Assembly: GCF_019972155.1 (NCBI RefSeq)
Contig: NZ_BOVL01000019.1
Span: forward strand, 757,575-821,574
Length of the DNA stretch: 64,000 nt
Source of the DNA: Bradyrhizobium sp. RD5-C2
GTDB taxonomy: Bacteria; Pseudomonadota; Alphaproteobacteria; Rhizobiales; Xanthobacteraceae
Direction of reading: 5' to 3'
Both the position numbers and the translations under genes were made by a program. This document shows positions 1 to 7,044 of this stretch, one piece after another. The first letter of the stretch is position 1, and every line of letters begins with the position of its first letter. A model generated the notes under the pieces. The model was given only the letters and a program-made list of their open reading frames with translations, did no database searches and was not told the origin of the DNA.

Positions 1-601
1 CATAGATGCCGGCGTCGTCGTGGCGAAAGCCCCATTCCGGTTCGTCCGATGTCTCGGCTTCGGCGATCAGCCAGCTCCTGGTCGGATCCCATCCGGCGAA
101 TTCGATGCCCGCCGCCTTGCGGACGATGCTGCGGCCGCCGTCGCAGCCGACGAGATACTGCGCCCGGAGCAATTGGCCATCCGACAGCGCGACATCGACG
201 CCATCGTCGTCCTGCGTGAAGCCGGTCACCTCGCGCCCGCGCTCGATCGGCACCGCCAGTTCGTCGGCCCATTCGCCGAGCACGCGCTCGATATGGTTCT
301 GCCGCAGCCCCAGCGTGAAGTTGCGCCGGGTCGGGAAGTCGCTGATCCCAAGCGGAACCAGATGCGAATGGAACAGCACCGCCGGATGGCGCGTGCCCAG
401 TGCAACAAAGCGGTCGCCGATGCCGCGCTGGTCGAACACCTCGATGGTGCGTGCGTGCAGGCCACCCGCCCGCGCGCCGATCAGGTCCGGACTCGCGCGC
501 CGCTCGACAATCGCAACATCGACGCCGGCCAGCGCCAGCTCGCACGCCAGCATCAGCCCGGTCGGCCCTCCGCCGGCAATCACCACAGCATGTTCCCGCA
601 T
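1..601 (-). CDS. FAD-dependent aromatic-ring monooxygenase, N-terminal part (runs off the window)
   Basis: The reading frame opens at ATG 601 behind a GGAGGAG ribosome-binding site and is still open at base 1, giving the first 200 residues. The N-terminus reads MREHAVVIAGGGPTGLMLAC, a classic Rossmann GxGxxG FAD-binding motif, followed by an E/R-rich second strand (VAIVERR). Near residue 155 lies LVGCDGGRSIVRKAAG, the GD/DG motif of PheA/TfdB-type flavoprotein hydroxylases (FAD_binding_3 family). Known members use NAD(P)H and O2 to hydroxylate phenols, resorcinols or polyketides in the cytoplasm. The substrate cannot be inferred because the C-terminal half is missing. The gene is transcribed away from the porin and separated from it by palindromic repeats, so it is probably its own transcription unit. 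Confidence 0.88.
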   Translation of the reverse strand, partial: MREHAVVIAGGGPTGLMLACELALAGVDVAIVERRASPDLIGARAGGLHARTIEVFDQRGIGDRFVALGTRHPAVLFHSHLVPLGISDFPTRRNFTLGLRQNHIERVLGEWADELAVPIERGREVTGFTQDDDGVDVALSDGQLLRAQYLVGCDGGRSIVRKAAGIEFAGWDPTRSWLIAEAETSDEPEWGFRHDDAGIY

Positions 602-642
602 CCCGCACTCCTCCGTTCGATTGGGCGCGCGTTCTACGGGAT

Positions 643-673
643 GACCCCGGGCTTGCGGCAAGCCCGGGGGGTC
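643..673. repeat. GC-rich perfect hairpin
   Basis: GACCCCGGGCTTG at 643-655 pairs with CAAGCCCGGGG...GTC at 659-673 around a 3-nt loop, with one extra G. It lies just upstream of the monooxygenase start. No T-run follows on either strand, so it is a stem-loop of the interspersed-repeat type rather than a canonical intrinsic terminator. Confidence 0.6.
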
Positions 674-756
674 TACATATATCTAAGTGGGAAGAGGGCG
701 TTTTGCTGCTCGAACCAATCCAGCTCACATAGCGAAGAACTGCGCGACAAATTCAA

Positions 757-877
757 TGTCGTCCCGGCGAAAGCCGGGACCCATAACCACAGGATGTTGT
801 GTTTGCCTCGCTGTGGCCCCAGCCTGCCATAACCACAGACAGCGGTGGCTATGGGTCCCGGCCTTCGCCGGACGACG
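757..877. repeat. Interspersed long inverted repeat, family A (GTCCCGGCGAAAGCCGGGAC type)
   Basis: The left arm (about 758-788) contains GTCCCGGCGAAAGCCGGGAC followed by CCATAACCAC. The right arm (about 845-877) carries the reverse complement, ATGGGTCCCGGCCTTCGCCGGACGAC. A second copy lies at 49941-50060. Both copies sit directly after the stop codon of a transport-related gene. I recognise the type as an abundant Bradyrhizobium-like intergenic palindrome, probably a small non-autonomous repeat that also acts as an RNA 3' end. Confidence 0.8.
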
Positions 878-884
878 TTGGGAC

Positions 885-2879
885 TCAAAACTCGCCGTGG
901 ATGCGGCCGGAGAAGATGTGCACCGGGCCGCGGTCGGCGTTGTAGGCGGGGTTGGTGATGAACTGATAGTCCGCGGTCAGCGTCAGGCTCTTGTTCACCT
1001 GGTAGGCATAGTAGGTCTCGAAGATCCGCTCCGGGCTGTAGTTCAGCGCGCCGTCGCCGATCAGAAGGCCGAGGCCGCCGGCGGCGAGGTAGTCGCGATG
1101 CGCCGATGACAGTCCGTTGATCGCGCCGCCGATTCCGATCGTGTCGTTCGCCCGGCCCCAAGTGCTGCCCTTGATCGACACGCCGCCGGAAACGCTGCGG
1201 TCGACATCGGTGAACGACAGGATCTCGTTCCGGCCGTCGTTCCAGCTGAGCCGGCCGAACAGGCCGACATCGGTCGCGATCTGCTGCTCGCCGTTCAAAT
1301 AGAAGCCGTACTTGGTGTTGTCCTTGCGGATACCGGCCATCACGTCGTTGATGTCGAGCCCGGGGTTGGCGTCCTCGATCGCGAGCGCCTGGCGATAATT
1401 ACCGGTGTTGCCGCGGTTGCCGAATACGCCGACGCGCAGCTTGCCGGGTTGATCGAAGATCGAATAGCGGCCTTCGAATTCCACCACCGCGCCGCCATTG
1501 TTGGCGTTGAAGATCAGCACGTCGCTGTTCGGTGCATTGGGCACCTGGAACACACCGGCGCGCACCGCCCAGTCCTTGCGGTTGAGCTCGACCACGGCGC
1601 CGCGGGTATAACCGGGCAGATCCGCCGGGAAGTCGTAGGCGGCGGAGGCCCACATCGCCCAGTTCATGAAGTCGGCGCGCGGATCCTTGGCGTAGGAATT
1701 GCCGTCGAAGAAGTCGCCCACCGCAAAGCGCCCGACCACGATCGTGAGGCGGTCGATGTCGCGCTTGCCCGCGATCTGGTTGGGGCCGTCGGGGACGTCC
1801 TCCTGCTCGCCGCCGAAGCCGAAGGTCTGCTTGAAGTAATAGCGCTGCGGGCGGATCTTCGGGAATTCGGCGCCAGCCTTCTGCGCTTCGCCGTTCGAGA
1901 AGCCGGCCAGACCGAGCGTGCCGTTGAGGCCAAAGCCCTGCGCCGTCTCCGGATTGAAATAGAACTCGCCGCCTTCCCATAGCCGCACGCCGAGAAACGC
2001 CGTCGTGGTCCAGGTCTGTTGCACCTGTCCCGGGCCCGGAAGGCTGTTGGTGCCGGTATAGGGCGCGCGGAACGACGGATAGCCCTGACCGAGCAGCGTG
2101 GTCTGTCCGTGCACGCTCCAGTCGCTCGATTCCGGCAGCGCGGTGCGCGTCGGCGTCGCCGACCAGGGTGAGTCGCCGAGCTGGTAGTTCAAGCCGAACT
2201 TCAGCAGGTGGATGCGCGGGTCGATGCTGACGCCGGGCATGCCGAAATCGTTGAGACCGAGCGTGCGCCGCGACAGGTCGATGTAGTCGTATTCGACCTT
2301 GGCCGTCCAATTGCCGCTCACCGCGAATTCGGCGCCGGCACCGACGGTCCAGCCGGTCTGGTACTGGCCGGGCTGCGAGATCACATTGCCGCCGGCATCA
2401 TTGACCCTGACCTCGGTGTGCCCCCAGGCGAAGCCGCCGGTCACATAGGGCATCCAGGTGCCGAGGCTGTAACCGGCGCGGCCGCGCAGCGTGCCGACAT
2501 AGTCGATCGACGCGTTGAAGGGCCCGAGCACGCGCCGCGGCAGGTCGGTCGGGCCGGTGAAGGTCGCATCCGCCTCGACGCCGAGCACGAAGCGGTTGGC
2601 AAATTCCTTGTTGTATCCGGCCTGGAAGCCGCCGATCCCGCCGGTGATCGTGGGCGGAAAGAACACGCCCTGTTCCAGGATCGGATTGGTGCCCGGTCCC
2701 AGCGTGCCGTCGCCATAGCCGACATGAGCGCCGACGTAGAAGCCGGTCCAGCTGTAGACCGCCTTGGCGGCGGGGGACTTGAGCGGCAAATCGGCCGCGG
2801 CCGCCGACGTGCCGAATGCCGCCGCGCCGAGCGCTGCGCCGGCGGCGATCCGAACCCGGAAGAGACGGACGCAAGTCAT
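885..2879 (-). CDS. Two-domain outer-membrane porin: Omp31-like barrel fused to OprB carbohydrate porin
   Basis: The protein has 664 residues. The start is placed at ATG 2879 because a Sec signal peptide follows (MTCVRLFRVR, then an Ala/Gly-rich core, cleavage near AAA-ADLP at about 29); codons further upstream lack coding character. Residues about 40-215 read as an Omp25/Omp31-type eight-stranded barrel (VYSWTGFYVGAHVGYG...; WTAKVEYDYIDLS). Residues about 235-664 match the OprB/carbohydrate-selective porin family (RLWEGGEFYFNPE; NWAMWASAAYDFPAD) and end in the typical final strand with C-terminal Phe (IFSGRIHGEF). It would form diffusion channels in the outer membrane. Two barrel domains in one chain are unusual, although I recall proteins of this length in Bradyrhizobium. 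It lies downstream of the Nramp-like operon on the same strand, separated by 308 bp that contain two dyads. Confidence 0.85.
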   Translation of the reverse strand: MTCVRLFRVRIAAGAALGAAAFGTSAAAADLPLKSPAAKAVYSWTGFYVGAHVGYGDGTLGPGTNPILEQGVFFPPTITGGIGGFQAGYNKEFANRFVLGVEADATFTGPTDLPRRVLGPFNASIDYVGTLRGRAGYSLGTWMPYVTGGFAWGHTEVRVNDAGGNVISQPGQYQTGWTVGAGAEFAVSGNWTAKVEYDYIDLSRRTLGLNDFGMPGVSIDPRIHLLKFGLNYQLGDSPWSATPTRTALPESSDWSVHGQTTLLGQGYPSFRAPYTGTNSLPGPGQVQQTWTTTAFLGVRLWEGGEFYFNPETAQGFGLNGTLGLAGFSNGEAQKAGAEFPKIRPQRYYFKQTFGFGGEQEDVPDGPNQIAGKRDIDRLTIVVGRFAVGDFFDGNSYAKDPRADFMNWAMWASAAYDFPADLPGYTRGAVVELNRKDWAVRAGVFQVPNAPNSDVLIFNANNGGAVVEFEGRYSIFDQPGKLRVGVFGNRGNTGNYRQALAIEDANPGLDINDVMAGIRKDNTKYGFYLNGEQQIATDVGLFGRLSWNDGRNEILSFTDVDRSVSGGVSIKGSTWGRANDTIGIGGAINGLSSAHRDYLAAGGLGLLIGDGALNYSPERIFETYYAYQVNKSLTLTADYQFITNPAYNADRGPVHIFSGRIHGEF

Positions 2880-3035
2880 GACGCGGCTTTCCGCGAATGG
2901 TTGGCGGTTTCGCCCGGCATTACAGATTTGGCGGCCACTTGCCACCCGAGATTTGAAGTCATCGCCCGCCGTCCCCGGTCCGATCCGTATCGTCCCATCC
3001 AAAGCCAGATCAGCACCTAGCATCCCCTGTCGCCT

Positions 3036-3060
3036 GTTGCAAGTAATTCGCAATAGCAAC
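3036..3060. promoter_or_regulatory. Fur/Mur-like dyad in the porin promoter region
   Basis: TTGCAA (3037-3042), five bases, then TCGCAA (3048-3053) form a 5/6 dyad nested in an outer GTTGC/GCAAC pair (3036-3040 and 3056-3060). It lies about 160 bp upstream of the porin start. TGCAA-type dyads are bound by Fur-family regulators (Fur/Mur/Irr) in rhizobia; assigning it here is inference from shape and position only. Confidence 0.3.
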
Positions 3061-3090
3061 TGAGGTGCGCCGGATACCTCTTCGATTTGC

Positions 3091-3111
3091 ACGCGACTAT
3101 GACAGTCGCGT
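3091..3111. other. Perfect 8-bp inverted repeat between the Nramp-like operon and the porin
   Basis: ACGCGACT (3091-3098) and AGTCGCGT (3104-3111) pair perfectly around a 5-nt loop. It lies 76 bp downstream of the 79-aa gene that ends the Nramp-like operon and upstream of the porin. It could end the operon transcript or be an operator; there is no T-run. Confidence 0.4.
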
Positions 3112-3186
3112 AACGCCACGAGGCCGCGAGCCTGATCGGCTGCGATCGACCGCACATCTGTGGCAAATCGGTCGAGATCCGACCGT

Positions 3187-3426
3187 TCAATCGAGGCCAC
3201 CATTGTCTTCGTCCCTTGTCTTGATGAATGCCGGCTGCGATGGCCGGCCGAGTACGACCCTCGCGCCGGCCCGTTCGACGCATCGCGCCATCGACAGCGC
3301 CGTCCGCAGATCGGCGCCTGAAATCACACGCCGCTGATAGAGCGCGGTCGCGCCGCGCAGGATGGCGCCCGCCAGCCTGAACAACACGATCGCGCCCCAT
3401 CGTCGGCCGCGGCCGAGTGCCGTCAC
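3187..3426 (-). CDS. 79-aa unknown protein coupled to the Nramp-like transporter
   Basis: It starts with GTG 3426, whose TG plus the next A is the TGA stop of the transporter (GTGA overlap), so translation is probably coupled. Codons are G/C-rich at the third position throughout, as expected for a real gene. The sequence is basic at the N-terminus (TALGRGRRWG), then has a hydrophobic stretch around residues 12-25 and an Ala/Arg-rich middle, and ends in a charged tail (KTRDEDNGGLD). I recognise no domain. It could be a small accessory subunit, or simply an uncharacterised downstream gene. Confidence 0.55.
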   Translation of the reverse strand: MTALGRGRRWGAIVLFRLAGAILRGATALYQRRVISGADLRTALSMARCVERAGARVVLGRPSQPAFIKTRDEDNGGLD

Positions 3427-5108
3427 GCTCCCACCGTGGCGAGCTGGACGATCCGCAGCAGCACCAGGCCGGCAGCGACGACGAGGTAGCCGCGCAGCAC
3501 CAGCATCCAGATCCGGCTCAGCGGGCTGAGCCGCGCCGGTGGCAGCCGGTCAAGCGGCGGCATCCGCCAGGTGTCGCGGTCGAACAGTGGCGGCTTGTGC
3601 TTGAAGCGGGAGGACGCGCGACCGTGCGACAGCATCTCGTACAGCTTGACCGCCGCGGTGACTGCGAGCGCAAGCAGGCTGCCGCCGACCAGGATGCCGA
3701 TGATCCACGTCTCGCCGAGATCGGGGAACAGCACCGCGGCAGTCAGGATCACCGACAGCATTACGAGGCCCGCGACCACCGCGCCGGTGAACAGGTTCAG
3801 CCTGACGGAATTGACCCAAGGTCCGAGGATGTGGCGGTCGTTGCACAGCAAGAGCAGGAACACGGTCGCGCTCGGCAGCAGCACGCCGGCCAGCGTCTGC
3901 ACCGCGTTGGTGAGCAGTCCGAGCGGTGTGCCCGGCGTCAGCACCAGCACGGCGGCGAGCACGATCAGCCCGCAATAGACGCCGTAGAAACCTTTCGCAT
4001 CCCACGGCTTGCGGTGCAGCGAGTGCTTGACCGCGAACACGTCACCGATCGCATAGGCGGTCGAGAGGGAGACCGCGGCCGCGCCGATGATGCAGGCATC
4101 CAGCAGTGCGAGGGCAAACAGCACCGCCGGCAGCCGGCCGGCATATTTCTCGAGCCCGACCGCGGTCCCCAGCGCGTCGGTGTAATTGCCGAATTCGGGC
4201 TTTCCGGCGAACACTTCGGCGCAGAACGAGATCATCGCCACGGCGCCGACTACGACCAGCACGATGCCGATGCACAGATCCATCCGCTCATAGCGGATGA
4301 AGCGCGGCGTGATCCGCTTGTCGACGATGTAGCTCTGCTGGAAGAACAACTGCCACGGCGCCACCGTGGTGCCGACGATGGCGACGATCAAAAGCATCAC
4401 CTCGCTGAGCTTGGCGTCTTGCGGCATCTTCGGCACGAAGAAATCCGCCGCGATCTGCCCGACCGGCGGATGCACCATCAGGATCACGGGCACCAGCAGC
4501 AGGCTGCCTGCGACCAGCACGATGCCGAAGCGTTCGAAGCGGCGGAAGTCGCCGGTCGAGACCGCCAGCATCACGATAACAGCCGAGGCCAGCACGCCCC
4601 AGAACTGCGAGACGCCGAGAAAATGCAGCGCGAAGGTGATGCCGATGAATTCGGTGACGATGGTCAGCGCGTTCAGCACCAGCAAGTCGATGACGCTGAA
4701 GGCGCCCCAGAACTTGCCGAAGCGCTCGAAGATCAGCCGCGCATGGCCGACGCCGGTGACGGCGCCGAGCCGCACCACCATCTCCTGGTTGACGTAGAGC
4801 ACGGGAATCAAAAGCAGCAGCGTCCAAAGTAGCGTGGTGCCGTAGTTCTGCCCCGCCTGGGTATAGGTGCCGAACGCGCCGGCATCGTTGTCGCCGACCA
4901 TCACGATCAGGCCGGGGCCGACGATCGCCAGCAGCGTCTTCAGCCGGGCGAGCCATGTCGCGCGCGGCGCGGTGTCACCTTCGGCGATGCTTCCAAGCGC
5001 GCCATGGATGTCACCGAGATGCGCGCGGTCGAGCACCGCGGTGCGGACGGAGCTGGCGGTGGCCTCACGATCGGAGGCGTGCACGTTCAAGTCATTGACG
5101 ACGGTCAT
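3423..5108 (-). CDS. Nramp-related metal transporter with altered metal-site motifs
   Basis: 561 residues with about eleven hydrophobic helices; the family is recognised from GPGLIVMVGDNDAGAFGTYT and the overall Nramp (SLC11) layout. The start is ATG 5108 behind AGAAGGA. In canonical Nramp the TM1 motif is DPGN and the TM6 motif MPH. Here TM1 reads D75-A-G-A78 and TM6 reads A250-P-W252 (TTVAPWQLFFQQ). The Asp is kept, but the Asn and the metal-selecting Met are both Ala. Published work on Nramp shows that this Met excludes Mg/Ca, so the protein may carry a harder divalent cation or another substrate, as Nramp-related Mg transporters do. A long N-terminal cytoplasmic extension (about 55 residues) precedes TM1. 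It sits in a three-gene unit: 97-aa protein, transporter, 79-aa protein. Confidence 0.85.
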   Translation of the reverse strand: MTVVNDLNVHASDREATASSVRTAVLDRAHLGDIHGALGSIAEGDTAPRATWLARLKTLLAIVGPGLIVMVGDNDAGAFGTYTQAGQNYGTTLLWTLLLLIPVLYVNQEMVVRLGAVTGVGHARLIFERFGKFWGAFSVIDLLVLNALTIVTEFIGITFALHFLGVSQFWGVLASAVIVMLAVSTGDFRRFERFGIVLVAGSLLLVPVILMVHPPVGQIAADFFVPKMPQDAKLSEVMLLIVAIVGTTVAPWQLFFQQSYIVDKRITPRFIRYERMDLCIGIVLVVVGAVAMISFCAEVFAGKPEFGNYTDALGTAVGLEKYAGRLPAVLFALALLDACIIGAAAVSLSTAYAIGDVFAVKHSLHRKPWDAKGFYGVYCGLIVLAAVLVLTPGTPLGLLTNAVQTLAGVLLPSATVFLLLLCNDRHILGPWVNSVRLNLFTGAVVAGLVMLSVILTAAVLFPDLGETWIIGILVGGSLLALAVTAAVKLYEMLSHGRASSRFKHKPPLFDRDTWRMPPLDRLPPARLSPLSRIWMLVLRGYLVVAAGLVLLRIVQLATVGA

Positions 5109-5121
5109 GACTCATTCCTTC

Positions 5122-5415
5122 TCATTTGCGTGGTTTGGTCGTTTTGGGAGTTGGAAAGCGGATGATGTTGCCGGCTTCAGGCACTGGGATGGAGTCTGAA
5201 GCCGGCCGGCGCCGCGGTGGCGCGCGGCCGGTGTCCAGCATCAGCGCGATGCCAAGCGCGGCGACATGGCGCACGAGGCCGGCGCTCTCGTTGATGAGAC
5301 CGACGATGCTCCGCATCACCGGAACGAGCCGGTCGTTGGCCGGTGCGGGATGCCTGACGGCACCGGCAACGGTCGGCCGACGGGCTTGCCCGAAAATGTC
5401 ATTTGTCTTGCTCAT
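5122..5415 (-). CDS. 97-aa unknown protein, first gene of the Nramp-like operon
   Basis: ATG 5415 opens a frame with consistent high-GC codon use; it stops 13 bp before the transporter start, so the two are surely co-transcribed. The N-terminal part is polar (SKTNDIFGQARR). The middle (about residues 32-60: PVMRSIVGLINESAGLVRH, then VAALGIALML) is amphipathic to hydrophobic and could be one membrane-associated helix. The C-terminus is basic and Pro-rich (IIRFPTPKTTKPRK). No family recognised. Its position suggests a function tied to the transporter, for example a small regulator or assembly partner; that is inference. Confidence 0.6.
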   Translation of the reverse strand: MSKTNDIFGQARRPTVAGAVRHPAPANDRLVPVMRSIVGLINESAGLVRHVAALGIALMLDTGRAPPRRRPASDSIPVPEAGNIIRFPTPKTTKPRK

Positions 5416-5539
5416 CGTCGTCTCCCCGCTGCCTGTTGGGCACGGCGGGAGGGACGCGGAGCAGCTCTATGCGCGCGCGCAGCCTCCGCTGCCGTGAGCA
5501 GCGGCAATTCCAAAATTGATGTCGTTCCCCGGAGGGAGT

Positions 5540-5571
5540 CCCGTTGCCGCGCCGCGATGGCGCGCAACGGG
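5540..5571. other. Stem-loop upstream of the Nramp-like operon
   Basis: CCCGTTG (5540-5546) pairs with CAACGGG (5565-5571) and the inner CGCGCC/GGCGCG segments extend the stem with one bulge. On the minus strand it lies about 125 nt before the start of the 97-aa gene, so it may be in the 5' leader. I could not match it to any known riboswitch consensus. Confidence 0.4.
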
Positions 5572-5750
5572 ACAACTAGGTCCTTCGTCCATGTCGGTCC
5601 TTCAGGCGCTTGCGATCATCTTTGCTGCGGAATGCGCAGGTATTGCGCGCGGGCCGGAGTACCGGTCCGCGCGCCGCTTTCGATGGAGATCATTCGTCGA
5701 TGATTCGAGGGTGGTTTCGACGATCCACCGGCACTCCGGGCGGCCGTCGA

Positions 5751-5894
5751 TCAGGATCCAATGACAGGCCGGGGTTGGACGCCGGCGGTCCGCCGGGCGG
5801 CGAAAACCGGCTGGTTGTCATTGGAATAGGTGGCCGCCCGCGGCGGGATCTGCCGCGGCTCGAACGGCCGGAATTTTGCGAGCTTTTCGAACAT
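5751..5894 (-). CDS. 47-aa basic small protein
   Basis: ATG 5894 follows a strong GGAGGTGAGC ribosome-binding site and the frame stops at TGA 5753-5751. The product starts MFEKLAKFRPFEPRQIPPRA, continues with a polar stretch (TYSNDNQPV) and ends in an Arg/Pro-rich tail. It has no signal peptide or membrane helix. The perfect Shine-Dalgarno, spacing and codon choice make it a convincing gene despite its length. It points toward the Nramp-like operon, about 340 bp upstream of it. Function unknown. Confidence 0.65.
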   Translation of the reverse strand: MFEKLAKFRPFEPRQIPPRAATYSNDNQPVFAARRTAGVQPRPVIGS

Positions 5895-6181
5895 CGCTCA
5901 CCTCCACTTCCGCTGTCGCGCGGCAGGCCGGTGAGGAGCAGGCGGTTACGCGAGGCGTGACCACCCATCCACGCAGGCGAAATCTGCGCGATCAGTCTTG
6001 CTATGTTGCGGCGTCAACAGTCCCGTTGCCGGTCTACTGTCGCCTGAGTTGCTACTGCCCATGTGCCTTCTGTGTTGGCTCGTGGTCGGGTTGATGTCCG
6101 GGATCAGACCCCGGTGCGGAACGCATGTTCCGGCGATCGGCCACTACGCCTGCCACAATGGCCTGTCAAGCCGATTCTGCT

Positions 6182-6220
6182 ATCCTCCGGGGAGGATCAT
6201 GATTATCCTCCAGGGAGGAT
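6182..6220. promoter_or_regulatory. Two tandem CsoR/RcnR-type operators
   Basis: ATCCTCCGGGGAGGAT (6182-6197) and ATCCTCCAGGGAGGAT (6205-6220) are near-perfect palindromes whose centres are 23 bp apart, about two helical turns. They end 11 bp before the start codon of the metal-sensor gene. The layout, a G/C tract flanked by A/T, is what CsoR/RcnR/FrmR-family repressors recognise, so autorepression is the natural reading. Confidence 0.8.
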
Positions 6221-6231
6221 AGGAGAACCGA

Positions 6232-6501
6232 ATGTCAGACGACCATCCACACGCAGCGATTGCCCGGCGCCTGAAGCGCGCCAACGGCCATCTCGAGACC
6301 ATCGTCGAGATGATCGAGCAGGGCCGGCCCTGTGCGCAGATCGCACAGCAGTTGCAGGCGGTGGAGAGCGCGATTGAGAGCGCCAAGAAGGCGCTGATCC
6401 ACGATCACATCGGCCACAGCCTGGAGGAGACGCTGAAGGCGTCGGGTCCGAAGGGCCGCAACGTGCTGCGCGACTTCCGGCTGATCGCAAAATATCTGTG
6501 A
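6232..6501 (+). CDS. CsoR/RcnR/FrmR-family metal-sensing repressor
   Basis: 89 residues, the normal length for this all-helical DNA-binding family (DUF156). Conserved features include the N-terminal basic helix (ARRLKRANGHLETIVEMIE), C34 in GRPCAQIAQQLQAV, and His residues at 57, 59 and 62. C34 to H59 has the 25-residue spacing of the RcnR/FrmR Cys-His pair. N-terminal His residues (5, 7) could complete an RcnR-like Ni/Co site; the fourth CsoR-type Cys is absent, so Cu(I) is less likely. The protein should release DNA when it binds metal or an aldehyde. GGAG precedes the start. No exporter gene lies next to it, so any target other than its own promoter must be elsewhere. Confidence 0.85.
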   Translation: MSDDHPHAAIARRLKRANGHLETIVEMIEQGRPCAQIAQQLQAVESAIESAKKALIHDHIGHSLEETLKASGPKGRNVLRDFRLIAKYL

Positions 6502-6534
6502 TCCGAGCCCGCATGTCGCGAGCTCGCAACGGTT

Positions 6535-6564
6535 GACCCGCCCGGGGGGATGACCGGACGGGTC
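6535..6564 (+). terminator. Candidate terminator hairpin after the metal-sensor gene
   Basis: GACCCG-C-CCGG (6535-6545) pairs with CCGG-A-CGGGTC (6554-6564), a ten-pair stem with one mismatch, 34 bp after the stop codon. No U-tract follows, so termination efficiency is uncertain. Confidence 0.4.
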
Positions 6565-6634
6565 GTGCGCGACACGGGGTGGATGAGGACCCGTGCCGAA
6601 CGCAGGATCCGCAGCCTGAGAAAAAACCTGTCGA

Positions 6635-6898
6635 TCAGTAGCAGGAGCGCACGCGGCCGATGTAGTTGCCGTAGGCGTCGAACTGGCGCACCCAGGCGCA
6701 GCGCCGATAGCCGCCGTCGTAATAGCCGTCACTGGCCGCGATCGCGCTGCCGACGATGGCGGCGCCGACGAGGCCCGCGCCGACGCCCCAACCCCAGCCA
6801 TACGGCTTGGCATTGGCCTGCGACGTGGTGGACGCGATGGTGCCGGTCACGGCGAGCGCGGTGAGGGCGAGGGCGGCAAACTTGGTCTTGATCGACAT
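6635..6898 (-). CDS. Small secreted Gly-rich protein
   Basis: The start is ATG 6898, because GGAGT lies 8 nt upstream; a longer frame from 6910 would place that ribosome-binding site inside the gene. The 87-residue product has a Sec signal peptide (MSIKTKFAALALTALAVTGT..., cleavage near QANA), then a Gly/Trp/Ala-rich segment (YGWGWGVGAGLVGAAIVG), a YYDGGYRR motif and two Cys (RCAWVRQFD and VRSCY) that could form a disulfide. Small proteins of this sort are common and uncharacterised in Bradyrhizobium. Periplasmic or envelope location is likely. Confidence 0.7.
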   Translation of the reverse strand: MSIKTKFAALALTALAVTGTIASTTSQANAKPYGWGWGVGAGLVGAAIVGSAIAASDGYYDGGYRRCAWVRQFDAYGNYIGRVRSCY

Positions 6899-7044
6899 GG
6901 AATACTCCATCCAGTTGGGCGCGGTCCGGTTTGTTCCGCATGCCCGTTGGACGGAGGCTTTTCGGTTCCGGTTCGAAGGCCGTGCCGGAAATATGGTTTC
7001 GTGAATTGTTTCGTCGGCCTCTGCCAGGACGAAGGAATTCCCGG

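Noticed and set aside
3417..4832. A 471-codon open frame on the plus strand rich in His, Gln, Asp and Arg
   Set aside because: Antisense shadow of the Nramp-like transporter membrane helices.
5416..5750. Riboswitch for Mn or Mg in front of the Nramp-like operon
   Set aside because: One good stem-loop is present, but I could not fit the yybP-ykoY or M-box conserved cores.
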